From contig CAYPIE010000005.1 of assembly GCA_964410665.1 (NCBI GenBank), positions 1 through 64,000 of the forward strand: 64,000 nucleotides of DNA, given 5' to 3'. The notes below the pieces were generated by a model. The model was not told the origin of the DNA, did no database searches, and saw only the letters and a program-made list of their open reading frames with translations. A program made the position numbers and the translations under genes. Each line of letters begins with the position of its first letter. Position 1 is the first letter of the stretch. This document shows, in pieces, positions 8,454 through 16,800 of the stretch. The DNA comes from CAYPIE01 sp964410665. Its GTDB lineage: Bacteria; Planctomycetota; Planctomycetia; Gemmatales; Gemmataceae.

Positions 8454-9737
8454 TTACACCGCACGCATGACCAACGCGCCATTTTGCCCACCGAAGCCAA
8501 AACTCGTTGAGATGGCCGTTTGCACCCGCTGCTCACGCGCGGTGTTGGGTGTGTAATCGAGGTCGCACTCCGCATCCGGGTGATGCAGATTGATCGTCGG
8601 AGGAATCACTCCTTCACGCAGGGTCTGCGTCAAAGCCACGGCCTCGATCGCTCCGGCGGCGCCAATCGAATGACCAATCATCGATTTGATCGACGTCAAT
8701 GGCACATCATAGGCATAGGCACCAAAAGTACGTTTGATCGATGCCGTCTCCATCCAATCGTTCAATCGGGTGCTGGTGCCATGTGCGTTGATGTGGTCAA
8801 TCTCCCGTGGATCGACGCGAGCGTCCTTGAGTGCCGCGGCAATTGCTCGGGAGCCACCCGCCCCGCTGGGATCGGGCTTGGTGACGGAGAAAGCATCAAA
8901 GCTACTGCCAAAGCCCAGGACCTCCGCCAAAATGCAGGCATCGCGTTTGATCGCATGCTCCCAAGCCTCTAACACCAGTACTGCGGCGCCTTCACCAAGC
9001 ACAAAGCCATCGCGGAACCGATCAAAAGGACGCGATACCTCGCTTGGGCAACGTTCTGAGCGGCTCAAGGCGCCCAGCTTGGTGTAGGCCAACAGCATTA
9101 AGGGATCGAGACGGCTATCTGCCCCGCCGCATAGCATGACATCGGCCTCGCCCCGAGAAATCATCCGTGCGCCCTCACCCACCGCCTGGGTACCTGCTAC
9201 GCACGCAGTCGTGACGGTGGTATTGGCGCCTTGGAGTTGAAACACGAGTGAGATATGCGCGGCGAGCATATTCGGGAGATACTTGAGTAACCAAAGTGGA
9301 AACAAGCCTTCTCCATATTCATTCGGAAAACACCCCTCTTCGAACTGTCTGTCGGGTGTCATCGTTTGACCCAGGACCGGCGCGAGCTCACGGAGATCGA
9401 GTGGAATGATCCCGGTGCCCATAGCCACGCCGATGCGTTCCAATGGCTCGCGGTCGAGTTCTAAACCGCTATGCTCAAGAGCCATACCAGCCGCTGCCAG
9501 CCCGAATTGAGCGGCTCGCCCCATCACTTTCAAGGACTTCCGCGCGCTGTCCGGCAAATAGCCCATCGGGTCAAACGCTTTGATTTCACCGGCAATGCCA
9601 GTGGGGGAAGTTGTTGCATCAAAACTGACAATGGGCGAAACGCCACTTTGCCCTTCGACACACGCCTTCCAGAAGGGTTCCACGCCGATGCCATTGGCGG
9701 CAACAACCCCCAAGCCCGTGACCGCTACCCTTCGCAT
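8454..9737 (-). CDS. Beta-ketoacyl-ACP synthase (FabF/KAS II-like)
   Basis: A 427-residue condensing enzyme that elongates acyl-ACP with malonyl-ACP by decarboxylative Claisen condensation. The thiolase-fold triad is intact: Cys179 in TTACVAGTQA, His319 in HINAHGTSTRLND and His356 in SMIGHSIGAAG. It opens with MRRVAVTGLGVVAANG; I use this ATG because the 20 extra in-frame codons upstream do not fit the family. The active-site context TACVAG differs slightly from the usual TACAAG or TACATG. It stands alone: no ACP, reductase, dehydratase or second KAS is adjacent, so it may serve a specialised lipid or polyketide-like pathway rather than bulk fatty-acid synthesis. The exosortase operon begins 283 nt downstream on the same strand. 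Confidence 0.92.
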   Translation of the reverse strand: MRRVAVTGLGVVAANGIGVEPFWKACVEGQSGVSPIVSFDATTSPTGIAGEIKAFDPMGYLPDSARKSLKVMGRAAQFGLAAAGMALEHSGLELDREPLERIGVAMGTGIIPLDLRELAPVLGQTMTPDRQFEEGCFPNEYGEGLFPLWLLKYLPNMLAAHISLVFQLQGANTTVTTACVAGTQAVGEGARMISRGEADVMLCGGADSRLDPLMLLAYTKLGALSRSERCPSEVSRPFDRFRDGFVLGEGAAVLVLEAWEHAIKRDACILAEVLGFGSSFDAFSVTKPDPSGAGGSRAIAAALKDARVDPREIDHINAHGTSTRLNDWMETASIKRTFGAYAYDVPLTSIKSMIGHSIGAAGAIEAVALTQTLREGVIPPTINLHHPDAECDLDYTPNTAREQRVQTAISTSFGFGGQNGALVMRAV

Positions 9738-10217
9738 GCTGTGTATGCCCTGTCTCAGGTAAGGAAACCTTGGAATGACGGGGCGCTTCCTGGCCAATGG
9801 GTCGATTTAGAAACTGCAAAAATACTCTCTTTTACGCAGTATTCGTAAATCGCCGAATCGTCCTAAAACTCAACCTATCAAGCAGGTGGTTCGGGTGCAA
9901 TAGCCGGGCCGAGGCGATCCTCGCGCTGGATGGTCCGAAGGTCAGCACGATACGGAGAATGCATCAAGGTCTTGCGAGTGCGCGGTTTCCTGCGATCCGA
10001 GCACTCCGAGTTTTCCCAGATACCCTAAAGCCTTGAGGTGCAAGTCGGGAACTCTCGTTTGTTCTCAATACAATGTCAAAAAGTGAAAGATGTCCAAAAA
10101 TCCATTTGCCGAAGTGACAACCTTGCACTAGGTTTGAATGGCAAAACGGTCAGAGCAGTTTTGGTGTTCTGATCGGGGGGCAAGCCAGGGTATCCTGCCC
10201 AGGTCCAGAACGCCTTT
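9738..10217. other. Intergenic region between divergent genes
   Basis: This stretch lies between the start of the ketosynthase gene (minus) and the riboswitch leader (plus). It must hold both promoters, but I could not identify convincing -35/-10 pairs. Short open frames here have no recognisable products. Confidence 0.4.
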
Positions 10218-10322
10218 CATCCTCGAAAGGGCAAACCCGCTCGAAAGACGGCGACGCAAAGCTATGGGCCTTCGGTGAACCACCCCTAAGCTTTCTGGAC
10301 TGATGGTTGCCAAGCTGCCGAA
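10218..10322 (+). promoter_or_regulatory. Cyclic di-GMP class I riboswitch (GEMM-I)
   Basis: The conserved GEMM-I core reads in order: AAGGGCAAACC (10227-10237), a GAAA tetraloop on a CCG/CGG-containing stem (10238-10252), CGACGCAAAGC (10252-10262), a G+C-rich P2 arm, and GATGGTTGCC...GCTGCCGA (10302-10321) closing P3. Aligned by eye to the Vibrio cholerae Vc2 aptamer, the ligand-contacting positions are conserved: G20 (here 10231, G), A47 (10259, A) and C92 (10318, C). G rather than A at position 20 favours c-di-GMP over cyclic GMP-AMP. A perfect hairpin follows at 10327-10351. The next gene downstream, a secreted repeat protein, starts about 230 nt after the aptamer on the same strand. Exact ends are approximate. 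Confidence 0.9.
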
Positions 10323-10326
10323 GGGT

Positions 10327-10351
10327 ATGGAAGGGCGAAGAGCCCGTCCAT
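10327..10351 (+). other. Hairpin following the riboswitch, possible expression platform
   Basis: ATGGA-A-GGGC, a 5-nt GAAGA loop, then GCCC-G-TCCAT form nine pairs around one A/G mismatch directly after the aptamer. No U-tract follows, so it is not a standard intrinsic terminator; it may be part of the expression platform or an anti-structure. Confidence 0.45.
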
Positions 10352-10554
10352 CCCCGGGTGCGTGATCTTTGACGGATGAGGTTACGCGCTCGTCAGCGAT
10401 CTGGGGACTTTTCCGATTTGAAAAGTTATACTCGGCTTGCCCCTTGCTTTAGTCCCTCCCCCACTTTCTTGCAAAAATCTTCTTGCATTGCGTCGCCGCC
10501 GAGCGTATCGCGCAACCCGTCACTGGGATCGTAGCCCTCCACGAGGAAGCTACC

Positions 10555-11745
10555 ATGCTTCGTTATGGCTCGGCGCTGTTCATCGTTTGGTGGTTTGCTG
10601 CGAATCTGGTTTGCGGGCAAGTCTCTCCGCCGACCGCTAAACCCCCTTTCACCCCGCCACCGCCCAGAGTTCTGCCACGAATCCAGAGCCAGCCCATGCC
10701 GGCCTCGGTTTCCTTGCCGCCAGCCGAAGCCTTTCAATCGGTCGATTGGCGTTCGGTTGAGGTCCGCTTGGTCCATGGCAATTGGCAGCTACTCACGAAC
10801 GGTCAAGTGATCCGCGATTTTGCTCGGGATAGCCAGGGAGCGATCGATCTGGCCCGGATCATCCGTGAACAGCGACTGGACCGCTTTCGCCAGATTGGCG
10901 AAACCGAACCTGCCTTGGAATACTGGCTCCGCGGCCAAGAACCGACCATTCCGGGCACCAGTCGTCGACGTACCCGATCGTTCGACCTGGCCAAGCTTGA
11001 GGTGAAAGCACTGCAAGGTGTTTGGTGTTTGCTCGATGGTCCGCGCCTGGTGTTTGCCTTTGGTGCGGATGAGGCCGCGGCACGTGAAGCCTTGGCCGTC
11101 TGTAGACAATACCGCTTCAATCAACTGGTCTACGTTGGTAACCCAGTTCGGCTCGTCTATCTCGCCCACAATGAGCAACCGCCTCCCCCGCAACTGATGG
11201 CTAACACTGTCGATCAAGACCGTCTGGAACTACTCAGGCAAGCACAATCAATCGCCTTGCGGGGGCCGATCATCCCCAAAGTCGGTCTCATTGGCGATTG
11301 GATCGTGATCGAGCCACGTCGACTCACCCTCGATTTTCGGCAGGGGCAATGGATACTGCGTCACCAGGAGCAAACGGTGGCGGAGTTTGGTTACGAGGGG
11401 CATGCTGCACGAACACTTGAACGCTTGATGAAAGATCAAAAGGTGAATGCGGTGGTTCATCTCAAACCTACCGATATCTATCTGTTATTTCACAATCAGC
11501 AACCGATTCAACGTCTACCCCTAAACATCGCATCAATATCATTTGATAGGAATCAGCTTCGTGTTCAAGCCCAGGGAGAGAAGTGGGGGGTGGCCGAAAA
11601 CCGACGCATGCTGTTTCTCGTTGGCAAAAACCGTGCAGACGCGCAGCGCTTGATCAAGATCATTCAGCACTATCGTCTGGATCAACTCGCCTGGCTGGGC
11701 AACCCCCTCAAACCCAGCTTTCGGTTTCTTGGAAAGAAATGGTAA
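10555..11745 (+). CDS. Secreted protein of four tandem ~65-residue repeats, riboswitch-controlled
   Basis: A 396-residue protein with an N-terminal export signal (about 4-20, ending near LVCGQV), a proline-rich linker (about 24-60), then four related units at about 62-127, 142-205, 257-313 and 327-392. Each unit runs: strand, G-x-W-x-L, an acidic turn with F or FG, a helix of the type A..al.ii..yrld, then a short strand around GNP or GE and a final hydrophobic triplet (compare QYRFNQLVYVGNPVRLVYL with HYRLDQLAWLGNPLKPSF). I do not recognise a named family. The ATG has an excellent GAGGAAG 5 nt upstream; in-frame codons extend 72 nt further but lack a Shine-Dalgarno. The c-di-GMP riboswitch in its leader suggests a role in matrix, attachment or surface behaviour (inference). 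A CCTCTG/CAGGGG hairpin lies just after the stop at 11748-11763. Confidence 0.85.
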   Translation: MLRYGSALFIVWWFAANLVCGQVSPPTAKPPFTPPPPRVLPRIQSQPMPASVSLPPAEAFQSVDWRSVEVRLVHGNWQLLTNGQVIRDFARDSQGAIDLARIIREQRLDRFRQIGETEPALEYWLRGQEPTIPGTSRRRTRSFDLAKLEVKALQGVWCLLDGPRLVFAFGADEAAAREALAVCRQYRFNQLVYVGNPVRLVYLAHNEQPPPPQLMANTVDQDRLELLRQAQSIALRGPIIPKVGLIGDWIVIEPRRLTLDFRQGQWILRHQEQTVAEFGYEGHAARTLERLMKDQKVNAVVHLKPTDIYLLFHNQQPIQRLPLNIASISFDRNQLRVQAQGEKWGVAENRRMLFLVGKNRADAQRLIKIIQHYRLDQLAWLGNPLKPSFRFLGKKW

Positions 11746-11820
11746 TCCTCTGCTTGCAGGGGTCGCGCTCGAGCATCAGGAGGAAAAAAATCGACACCTC
11801 CCCCGAACCTGAAGCGCCGC

Positions 11821-12288
11821 TCAGCACTCTTGCACGAGTAAGCGGCCATCGACGGCAAAGAAACCGTGACCATCGATCTGGATGAGTCCCGCGGTTTGCG
11901 CCGCCAAATACTGGCACAGGGTTCGACAGATCGCATCCAGCCGGGCGTCATCATGCGGGTCGGTCGGTCGCTCTAAAACAAAAAAGCGTTTTGTCTGGAT
12001 GACTTGTTCCATGAGCCATTGATGCTGCGGCTGGTTTTCGCAGGTTTCCAGCCAAGCAGCCCAGGAGTTGAGCTCGCTGCGAATATCATCTTCCCCAACG
12101 ATGTATTGATCGATGGGGATGTTCGTGTCGCTACTCGGGACAAGGAACTCGGCCCGCGTCCAGCCGAGATCATCACCCCGGAAATGGCCAGCGACCGGAA
12201 ATTGATGGTCCTGCAGGTGTTCCAGAATAGCAGCAGGGTCGGTGGGCTGGTCCGCTGTCCCGAAGACGCGATAGTTCATATGGTTCAC
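11821..12288 (-). CDS. Conserved-looking hypothetical protein, small cytoplasmic
   Basis: A 155-residue acidic protein with no signal peptide, membrane segment or motif I recognise. It contains several Trp residues and a C-terminal beta-like segment (GLIQIDGHGFFAVDGRLLV). The frame begins at a GTG that overlaps the TGA of the upstream gene (GTGA), a typical coupled arrangement; an ATG three codons later (12279) is an equally good start. The overlap argues that the two minus-strand genes are translated as a pair. No function can be assigned. Confidence 0.7.
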   Translation of the reverse strand: MNHMNYRVFGTADQPTDPAAILEHLQDHQFPVAGHFRGDDLGWTRAEFLVPSSDTNIPIDQYIVGEDDIRSELNSWAAWLETCENQPQHQWLMEQVIQTKRFFVLERPTDPHDDARLDAICRTLCQYLAAQTAGLIQIDGHGFFAVDGRLLVQEC

Positions 12289-12566
12289 TTGTTGCTGGGG
12301 ACCACGGCAATCGACCCTGTCTGACTGATGTAGATGAGGTTGCCATTATTTTGATCGACAAACACCTCCAGTCCAAACTTCTGTGTCTTTTCGGTAAAGT
12401 TCGCTTCTCCAGCCTTACGAACCTGCAGATCCTGGCCGTAGAGCCACTTGGGATCTTTGACCTCAGCCGCGTCCTGTGCTTGCACCGTGGGCCACGATTG
12501 CATGGTCACAATCCCGCCCAAAAAGCCTACCAGGAGAAGCAAAACGACATTGATGCGCTTCGACAT
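12285..12566 (-). CDS. Small exported hypothetical protein
   Basis: A 93-residue protein starting MSKRINVVLLLLVG, with a clear signal peptide or anchor (about 5-22) and likely cleavage after VQAQ (about 27-30). The mature part is about 60 residues with strand-like segments (FGLEVFVDQNNGNLIYIS, SIAVVP). In-frame codons continue 78 nt upstream, but the extra segment is Arg/Cys-rich and unlike a protein start. Its stop overlaps the start of the following gene by 4 nt. Its function is unknown. It is divergent from rsgA, 152 nt away. Confidence 0.75.
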   Translation of the reverse strand: MSKRINVVLLLLVGFLGGIVTMQSWPTVQAQDAAEVKDPKWLYGQDLQVRKAGEANFTEKTQKFGLEVFVDQNNGNLIYISQTGSIAVVPSNK

Positions 12567-12685
12567 CGGTCCGACTCCATGAGTGCGCTGAAGGTACTGT
12601 CCGCGTCCACAACCGCGGTGTCTATAGCTCAAACACCTTACCATCGATCACCAACGCCTGACAACTTCTGGTACAATCAAACCAC

Positions 12686-12691
12686 TATAAT
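12686..12691 (+). promoter_or_regulatory. Possible -10 box of rsgA
   Basis: A perfect TATAAT lies 27 nt before the proposed TTG start of rsgA, leaving room for a short leader that contains the Shine-Dalgarno. No good -35 hexamer is evident at standard spacing. Confidence 0.4.
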
Positions 12692-12718
12692 TTGGCATCT
12701 ACTTACGCGGAGGCAGCT

Positions 12719-13858
12719 TTGAGCAAGAAAAAAAAGATCCGCGTCGAGCTTCGCAAGAACCGTAGTCGTCCCCCCCGGGAGCGCGAGTGGACAAAACAAT
12801 TTCAAGAACACGGATTTGATGAGGAAGCTACCGTCCGCGATGAACGCGTCCGGGCCAAGGGGGACTTGTCGCGGCATCGCACCATTGTACAAGCCGATCA
12901 GACGATGCCCGACCAGGCCGGGGATGCCAACGCCCAGATGCCCTCGGTGGATCTGGATCGGTGTCGATCAGGTCGAGTGATTCGTGTCCACGGCCTGCAG
13001 AGCGTCGTAGAAACACCAGATGGCAAACAGTATCGCTGTGCGGTCCGACGGCTCCTGAAGAATTTGATGACCGATGAGCGGAACATTGTCACCGCCGGCG
13101 ATTGGGTGTGGTTTCGACCGGCCAGCCAAGATGAAGGGATGATCGAACGCGTCGAGCCCCGGCATGGCATCTTAACCCGTGCTTCACGTGGTCGTGAGCA
13201 TGTGCTGGTGGCCAATGTCGATCAACTGGTGATTGTCATTTCCCTGGTCGAACCGGACCTGAAGCCCCATCTGATTGATCGCTACACTGCATGTGCGCAG
13301 CAAGGAGGACTCGACCCCATCCTTTGTCTGAACAAAGTCGATCGTGTGGATCCTGTGGAGTTGCAGCCATTACTTGGGGCTTATAGCCAACTGGGCATCC
13401 CCACCTTGCTGACCTCAGCGCGAACGGGTGTCGGCATTGAACGATTGCGGCAACTGCTCGCCGGCAAGGCGACGGTGTTTTCCGGTCAATCTGGGGTGGG
13501 CAAGTCATCACTGTTGAATGCGGTCCAGCCGGAATTGGGCCTGCGCGTGAGCCATGTTAGTGATGTCAATCAGAAGGGACGCCACACCACGACCACGGCC
13601 GAACTGATCAAGCTCGAAAGCGGTGGTTGGCTGGTCGATACGCCCGGAGTACGGCAGCTGCAACTTTGGGATATTCTCCCCGAAGAGGTCGAGGGCTTTT
13701 TTCCGGAATTTCGTCCATTTGTGACCCTCTGTGCCTATCCGGATTGCACACACACCCATGAAGATCGCTGTGCGGTCAAGGATGCCGTGGCACGTCACTG
13801 GATTAGCGATCGCCGCTATATCAGTTACCTGGGCATGTTCACCGGCACCGACAAATAA
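12719..13858 (+). CDS. rsgA: Small ribosomal subunit biogenesis GTPase RsgA
   Basis: A 379-residue circularly permuted GTPase that acts in late 30S subunit maturation. After a basic, Lys/Arg-rich N-terminal tail (about 1-70) comes an OB-fold, then the permuted G motifs: G4 LNKVD (about 205), G5 SARTG, G1 GQSGVGKSS (about 255), the Thr-rich G2 loop RHTTTT and G3 DTPG (about 306), followed by the zinc-binding cluster CAYPDCTHTHEDRC (about 337-351). I choose the TTG at 12719 (MSKKKKIRV) because GGAGG sits 5 nt upstream; an earlier in-frame TTG at 12692 has no ribosome-binding site. The N-terminal tail is longer than in E. coli RsgA. It is single and convergent with the giant TPR gene. Confidence 0.95.
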   Translation: MSKKKKIRVELRKNRSRPPREREWTKQFQEHGFDEEATVRDERVRAKGDLSRHRTIVQADQTMPDQAGDANAQMPSVDLDRCRSGRVIRVHGLQSVVETPDGKQYRCAVRRLLKNLMTDERNIVTAGDWVWFRPASQDEGMIERVEPRHGILTRASRGREHVLVANVDQLVIVISLVEPDLKPHLIDRYTACAQQGGLDPILCLNKVDRVDPVELQPLLGAYSQLGIPTLLTSARTGVGIERLRQLLAGKATVFSGQSGVGKSSLLNAVQPELGLRVSHVSDVNQKGRHTTTTAELIKLESGGWLVDTPGVRQLQLWDILPEEVEGFFPEFRPFVTLCAYPDCTHTHEDRCAVKDAVARHWISDRRYISYLGMFTGTDK

Positions 13859-13894
13859 ACCGGAGGGATGCAAAGTCACGCTGAGGTGTGGGGA

Positions 13895-16800
13895 CTATTG
13901 GTCAAGCTTCAGATCCGGCTTCCACCACTGGCAGAGCTTCCACCACCAGGCGGCCAGCGAACCTGCATCCTTGGCAATCCGTTGCACTGCACGCTGATAA
14001 GCTGCACTGATGCCCAAATCGCTGGTGAGATCGGGGGCGAAGTCGTTGACGGCATCGCGGATCTCATTGCGAATGTCGCTGAAGGTCGCGGATCGTTCGC
14101 CACGGATCGCTTCCTGCATACGAATGATCGAATCTGCCAGGGTGAAGATGAGTCGAGCCGAATCGCGGATTGCGGACAAATCGACGCCGCTTAAGCGCGT
14201 GCGGGCCGTCTCGGTGTTACCCGCAAGTGCGGCTTCAAATGCTAGCCAAATGGTATGCTCCTCCCGCGAAGGATCGGGGTTTGCCGCATCCAGTGCATGC
14301 TGATGCACAGAGATCGCCTCGGCATACTTTTTTTGCATGCGATAGCCATCGGCGGGGGCTAAAAGCATCCAGGCATCGAGATTTTTTCGTATTTGCCAAT
14401 CGGCAAACCAGTCTTCCGCTCGGTCGAACAGGCGAACTTCGAGCAAGGCACGACCTGCTTTGGTCCAGCCGCGATCACTGCCACGTAAGGCCTGGGTAAA
14501 GTCGGCAATTGTTTTGAGTAATCGCTCTTGCATACGCATCCGGCCCAGCCCTTCCACTAAGGCCCAAAGCGCTTCCTGACCTAGAGGGTTTGGCATCGGT
14601 TCGAAGGGTTCCTCAGACTCAGGATCGGCGACGACCGATGGATCGTTGTCCAGTCGAGGGGGAGACACACCAATTGGGTGCAGCAGCTGTGGTAGACGCT
14701 CAAGTTCTTCCCACTCACCCCGAGCGAGGACCCGTTCTGTCCAGTACCGACCAATCGCTGGGTGCACCAAATCATCGTCGATCAGTTCGTTGAGCAAGGC
14801 ATCGAGCCCGGAGGTCCAACCAGCTTCCTGGATCGCCTCAACCGAGCGAGTCAGTAACAGGGTTGGGGCTTCGGGGTCGGTTGCCAGGTCATGAAAGGCA
14901 TCCAGGGCCTCTGGCTGCGCTTGTTGTCGGATGGCCAGTCGGACAACCCGGTAATCCACATACGGACCGCCAACATGTTCGAGGAGCTTCATCAAGGTTT
15001 GTTCAGCACCATTAAGGTCGTTGCTGCTTAATTGCTCATCGAACAAATGCAAGCCGGCGAAGGCGTACTTGGGATCGAGTTCAAAGGCGGTCTCAAAGTC
15101 GGCACGCGCACCAGCGCGTTCGCCGAGAAACAGCTTGGCCTCACCGCGGTAGCCGAACACCGTCGGATCGCGTGGCGCGAGTCGGACGAGCTCCTCGGTA
15201 GCCCGGAGATAATCACGGTAAGCTTGCTGCGATTCATACCAATTGGACAATTGCTGCCAGCCCCAGAAATAATCCGGATCATCGACCAAAATGGCTTGCA
15301 TGGTGGTGATTGCTCTTTGGTGATTGCCTTGGGCATGAAGGACCCACGCCTCGCGACCCCGCAACACCAGGGGGCGATTCGCCCCGAAGGCCTCCGAGCG
15401 GCAAAGTTCTAGGGCTTCCTCATAGCGACCCAAACGAGTGAGCAACTCCGCTTTAAAATCGTAGCTTTGCACAAACTCGGGATGCACCTCGATGGTCCGG
15501 TCCAATGCTCGGAGCCGGTCCTCGACATCGGCCCGATGCCCACTGGGGCTTTCCACCCAGGCCAAGGCAATCCAGGGGTGAAAGGTGTCCTCGTGCTCCC
15601 ACGTCTCGCGCAGAATCGTATCGACCTCCTCGGACCAGTCGGCTGAACGCAGGGCAAATACGGCACTTTGGACCGGCCAAGACGACTCACTGACCATGCT
15701 GGCCAGGCGACGGAGTGCTTCAAGCCCTTGGCTGCGGTCATCCTCGCGGGCGGCAAGCTGGGCTTGACGAGCTAAGACGAACGGACCGCCCACGTGTTCT
15801 TGCAACCGCACGAGTACCATCCGGGCGGTTTCCAGTTCGTGATCGGCAAGGCAAGTATCGAACAACAGCATGCCCGCAAATGGATAGCTGGGAGCGAGGA
15901 GGACCGCCTGGTGCAGGTCCTCCTTGCCGTTGTCGCGATCTCCGGTCTGGAGTCTGGCCTCACCACGCAAGGCCAGCGCCACTGGTGAATCCGGTCGCAA
16001 GCGGACCATGGCATTCGCCGCCTCTAGATAAGCGTCCGCTTGATTGGTCTCGTGATACCACTCTGCGAGTTGCTGCCAGCCCCAGAAATAATTCGGTTCG
16101 ACTGCCACCAATGCCTGCATGGCGGCAATCGCCTGGGCGTATCGGCCCTGTCGAGCCTCGATCCACGCGGCACGGCCTTGCAGGATGAGGGGGGGATCCC
16201 CTTGGAAGACCTCTGGGTTGGTGGTCGCGAGCGCCTCCTCAAGCAGGCCTTTATCGGCGAGACGCTCGGCCTTGAGGTCATAAGCCTCGATGGTTTTCGG
16301 ACTCAGGCGGATTGCTTCATCGAGGGCGGCGAGAGCCTCGGTTTGGTGTTCCGGACCGATCAGGATGCGGGCCACCGCCAGCCAGGCACGGACATCGCCA
16401 GGACGCCGCTGAGCCACTTCCTGAGCAACCTCCCGGAGGCTTTCCGGCTGATCAAGACTCTCCGTCCAGTCGCGGAGTGTCCGCCAAGCCCACTCGTAGC
16501 CAGGATCGTGACGCAAGGCGACATGCAAGCGCTGGATGGCTTCGGGATGCTCCCCGAGGCGCCAGAGCGTTTCCGCTAAGTAGCCATGCAGGACCGGATC
16601 GATCGGCGAACGGGCGATGGCCTGCTCGAGCACTGCCCGTGCTTCATCGCCTTGCTCGTTTTCTTCGAGTGCATCAGCCAGTTCCCGCGCGGCCAGACTC
16701 CAAGCGGGGCTGACGCGCACCACCTGACGCAGGGCCTGGATGCGACTGTCGATATCTTTGCGGGCATCATGAACTTCTGCCAAATCGAGCCAGAGTCGAC

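Noticed and set aside
11771..11800. A run of seven As between GGAGG and CCTCC as a terminator for the minus-strand gene
   Set aside because: On the minus strand the T-run is present, but the preceding stem is only about three pairs, too weak to call.
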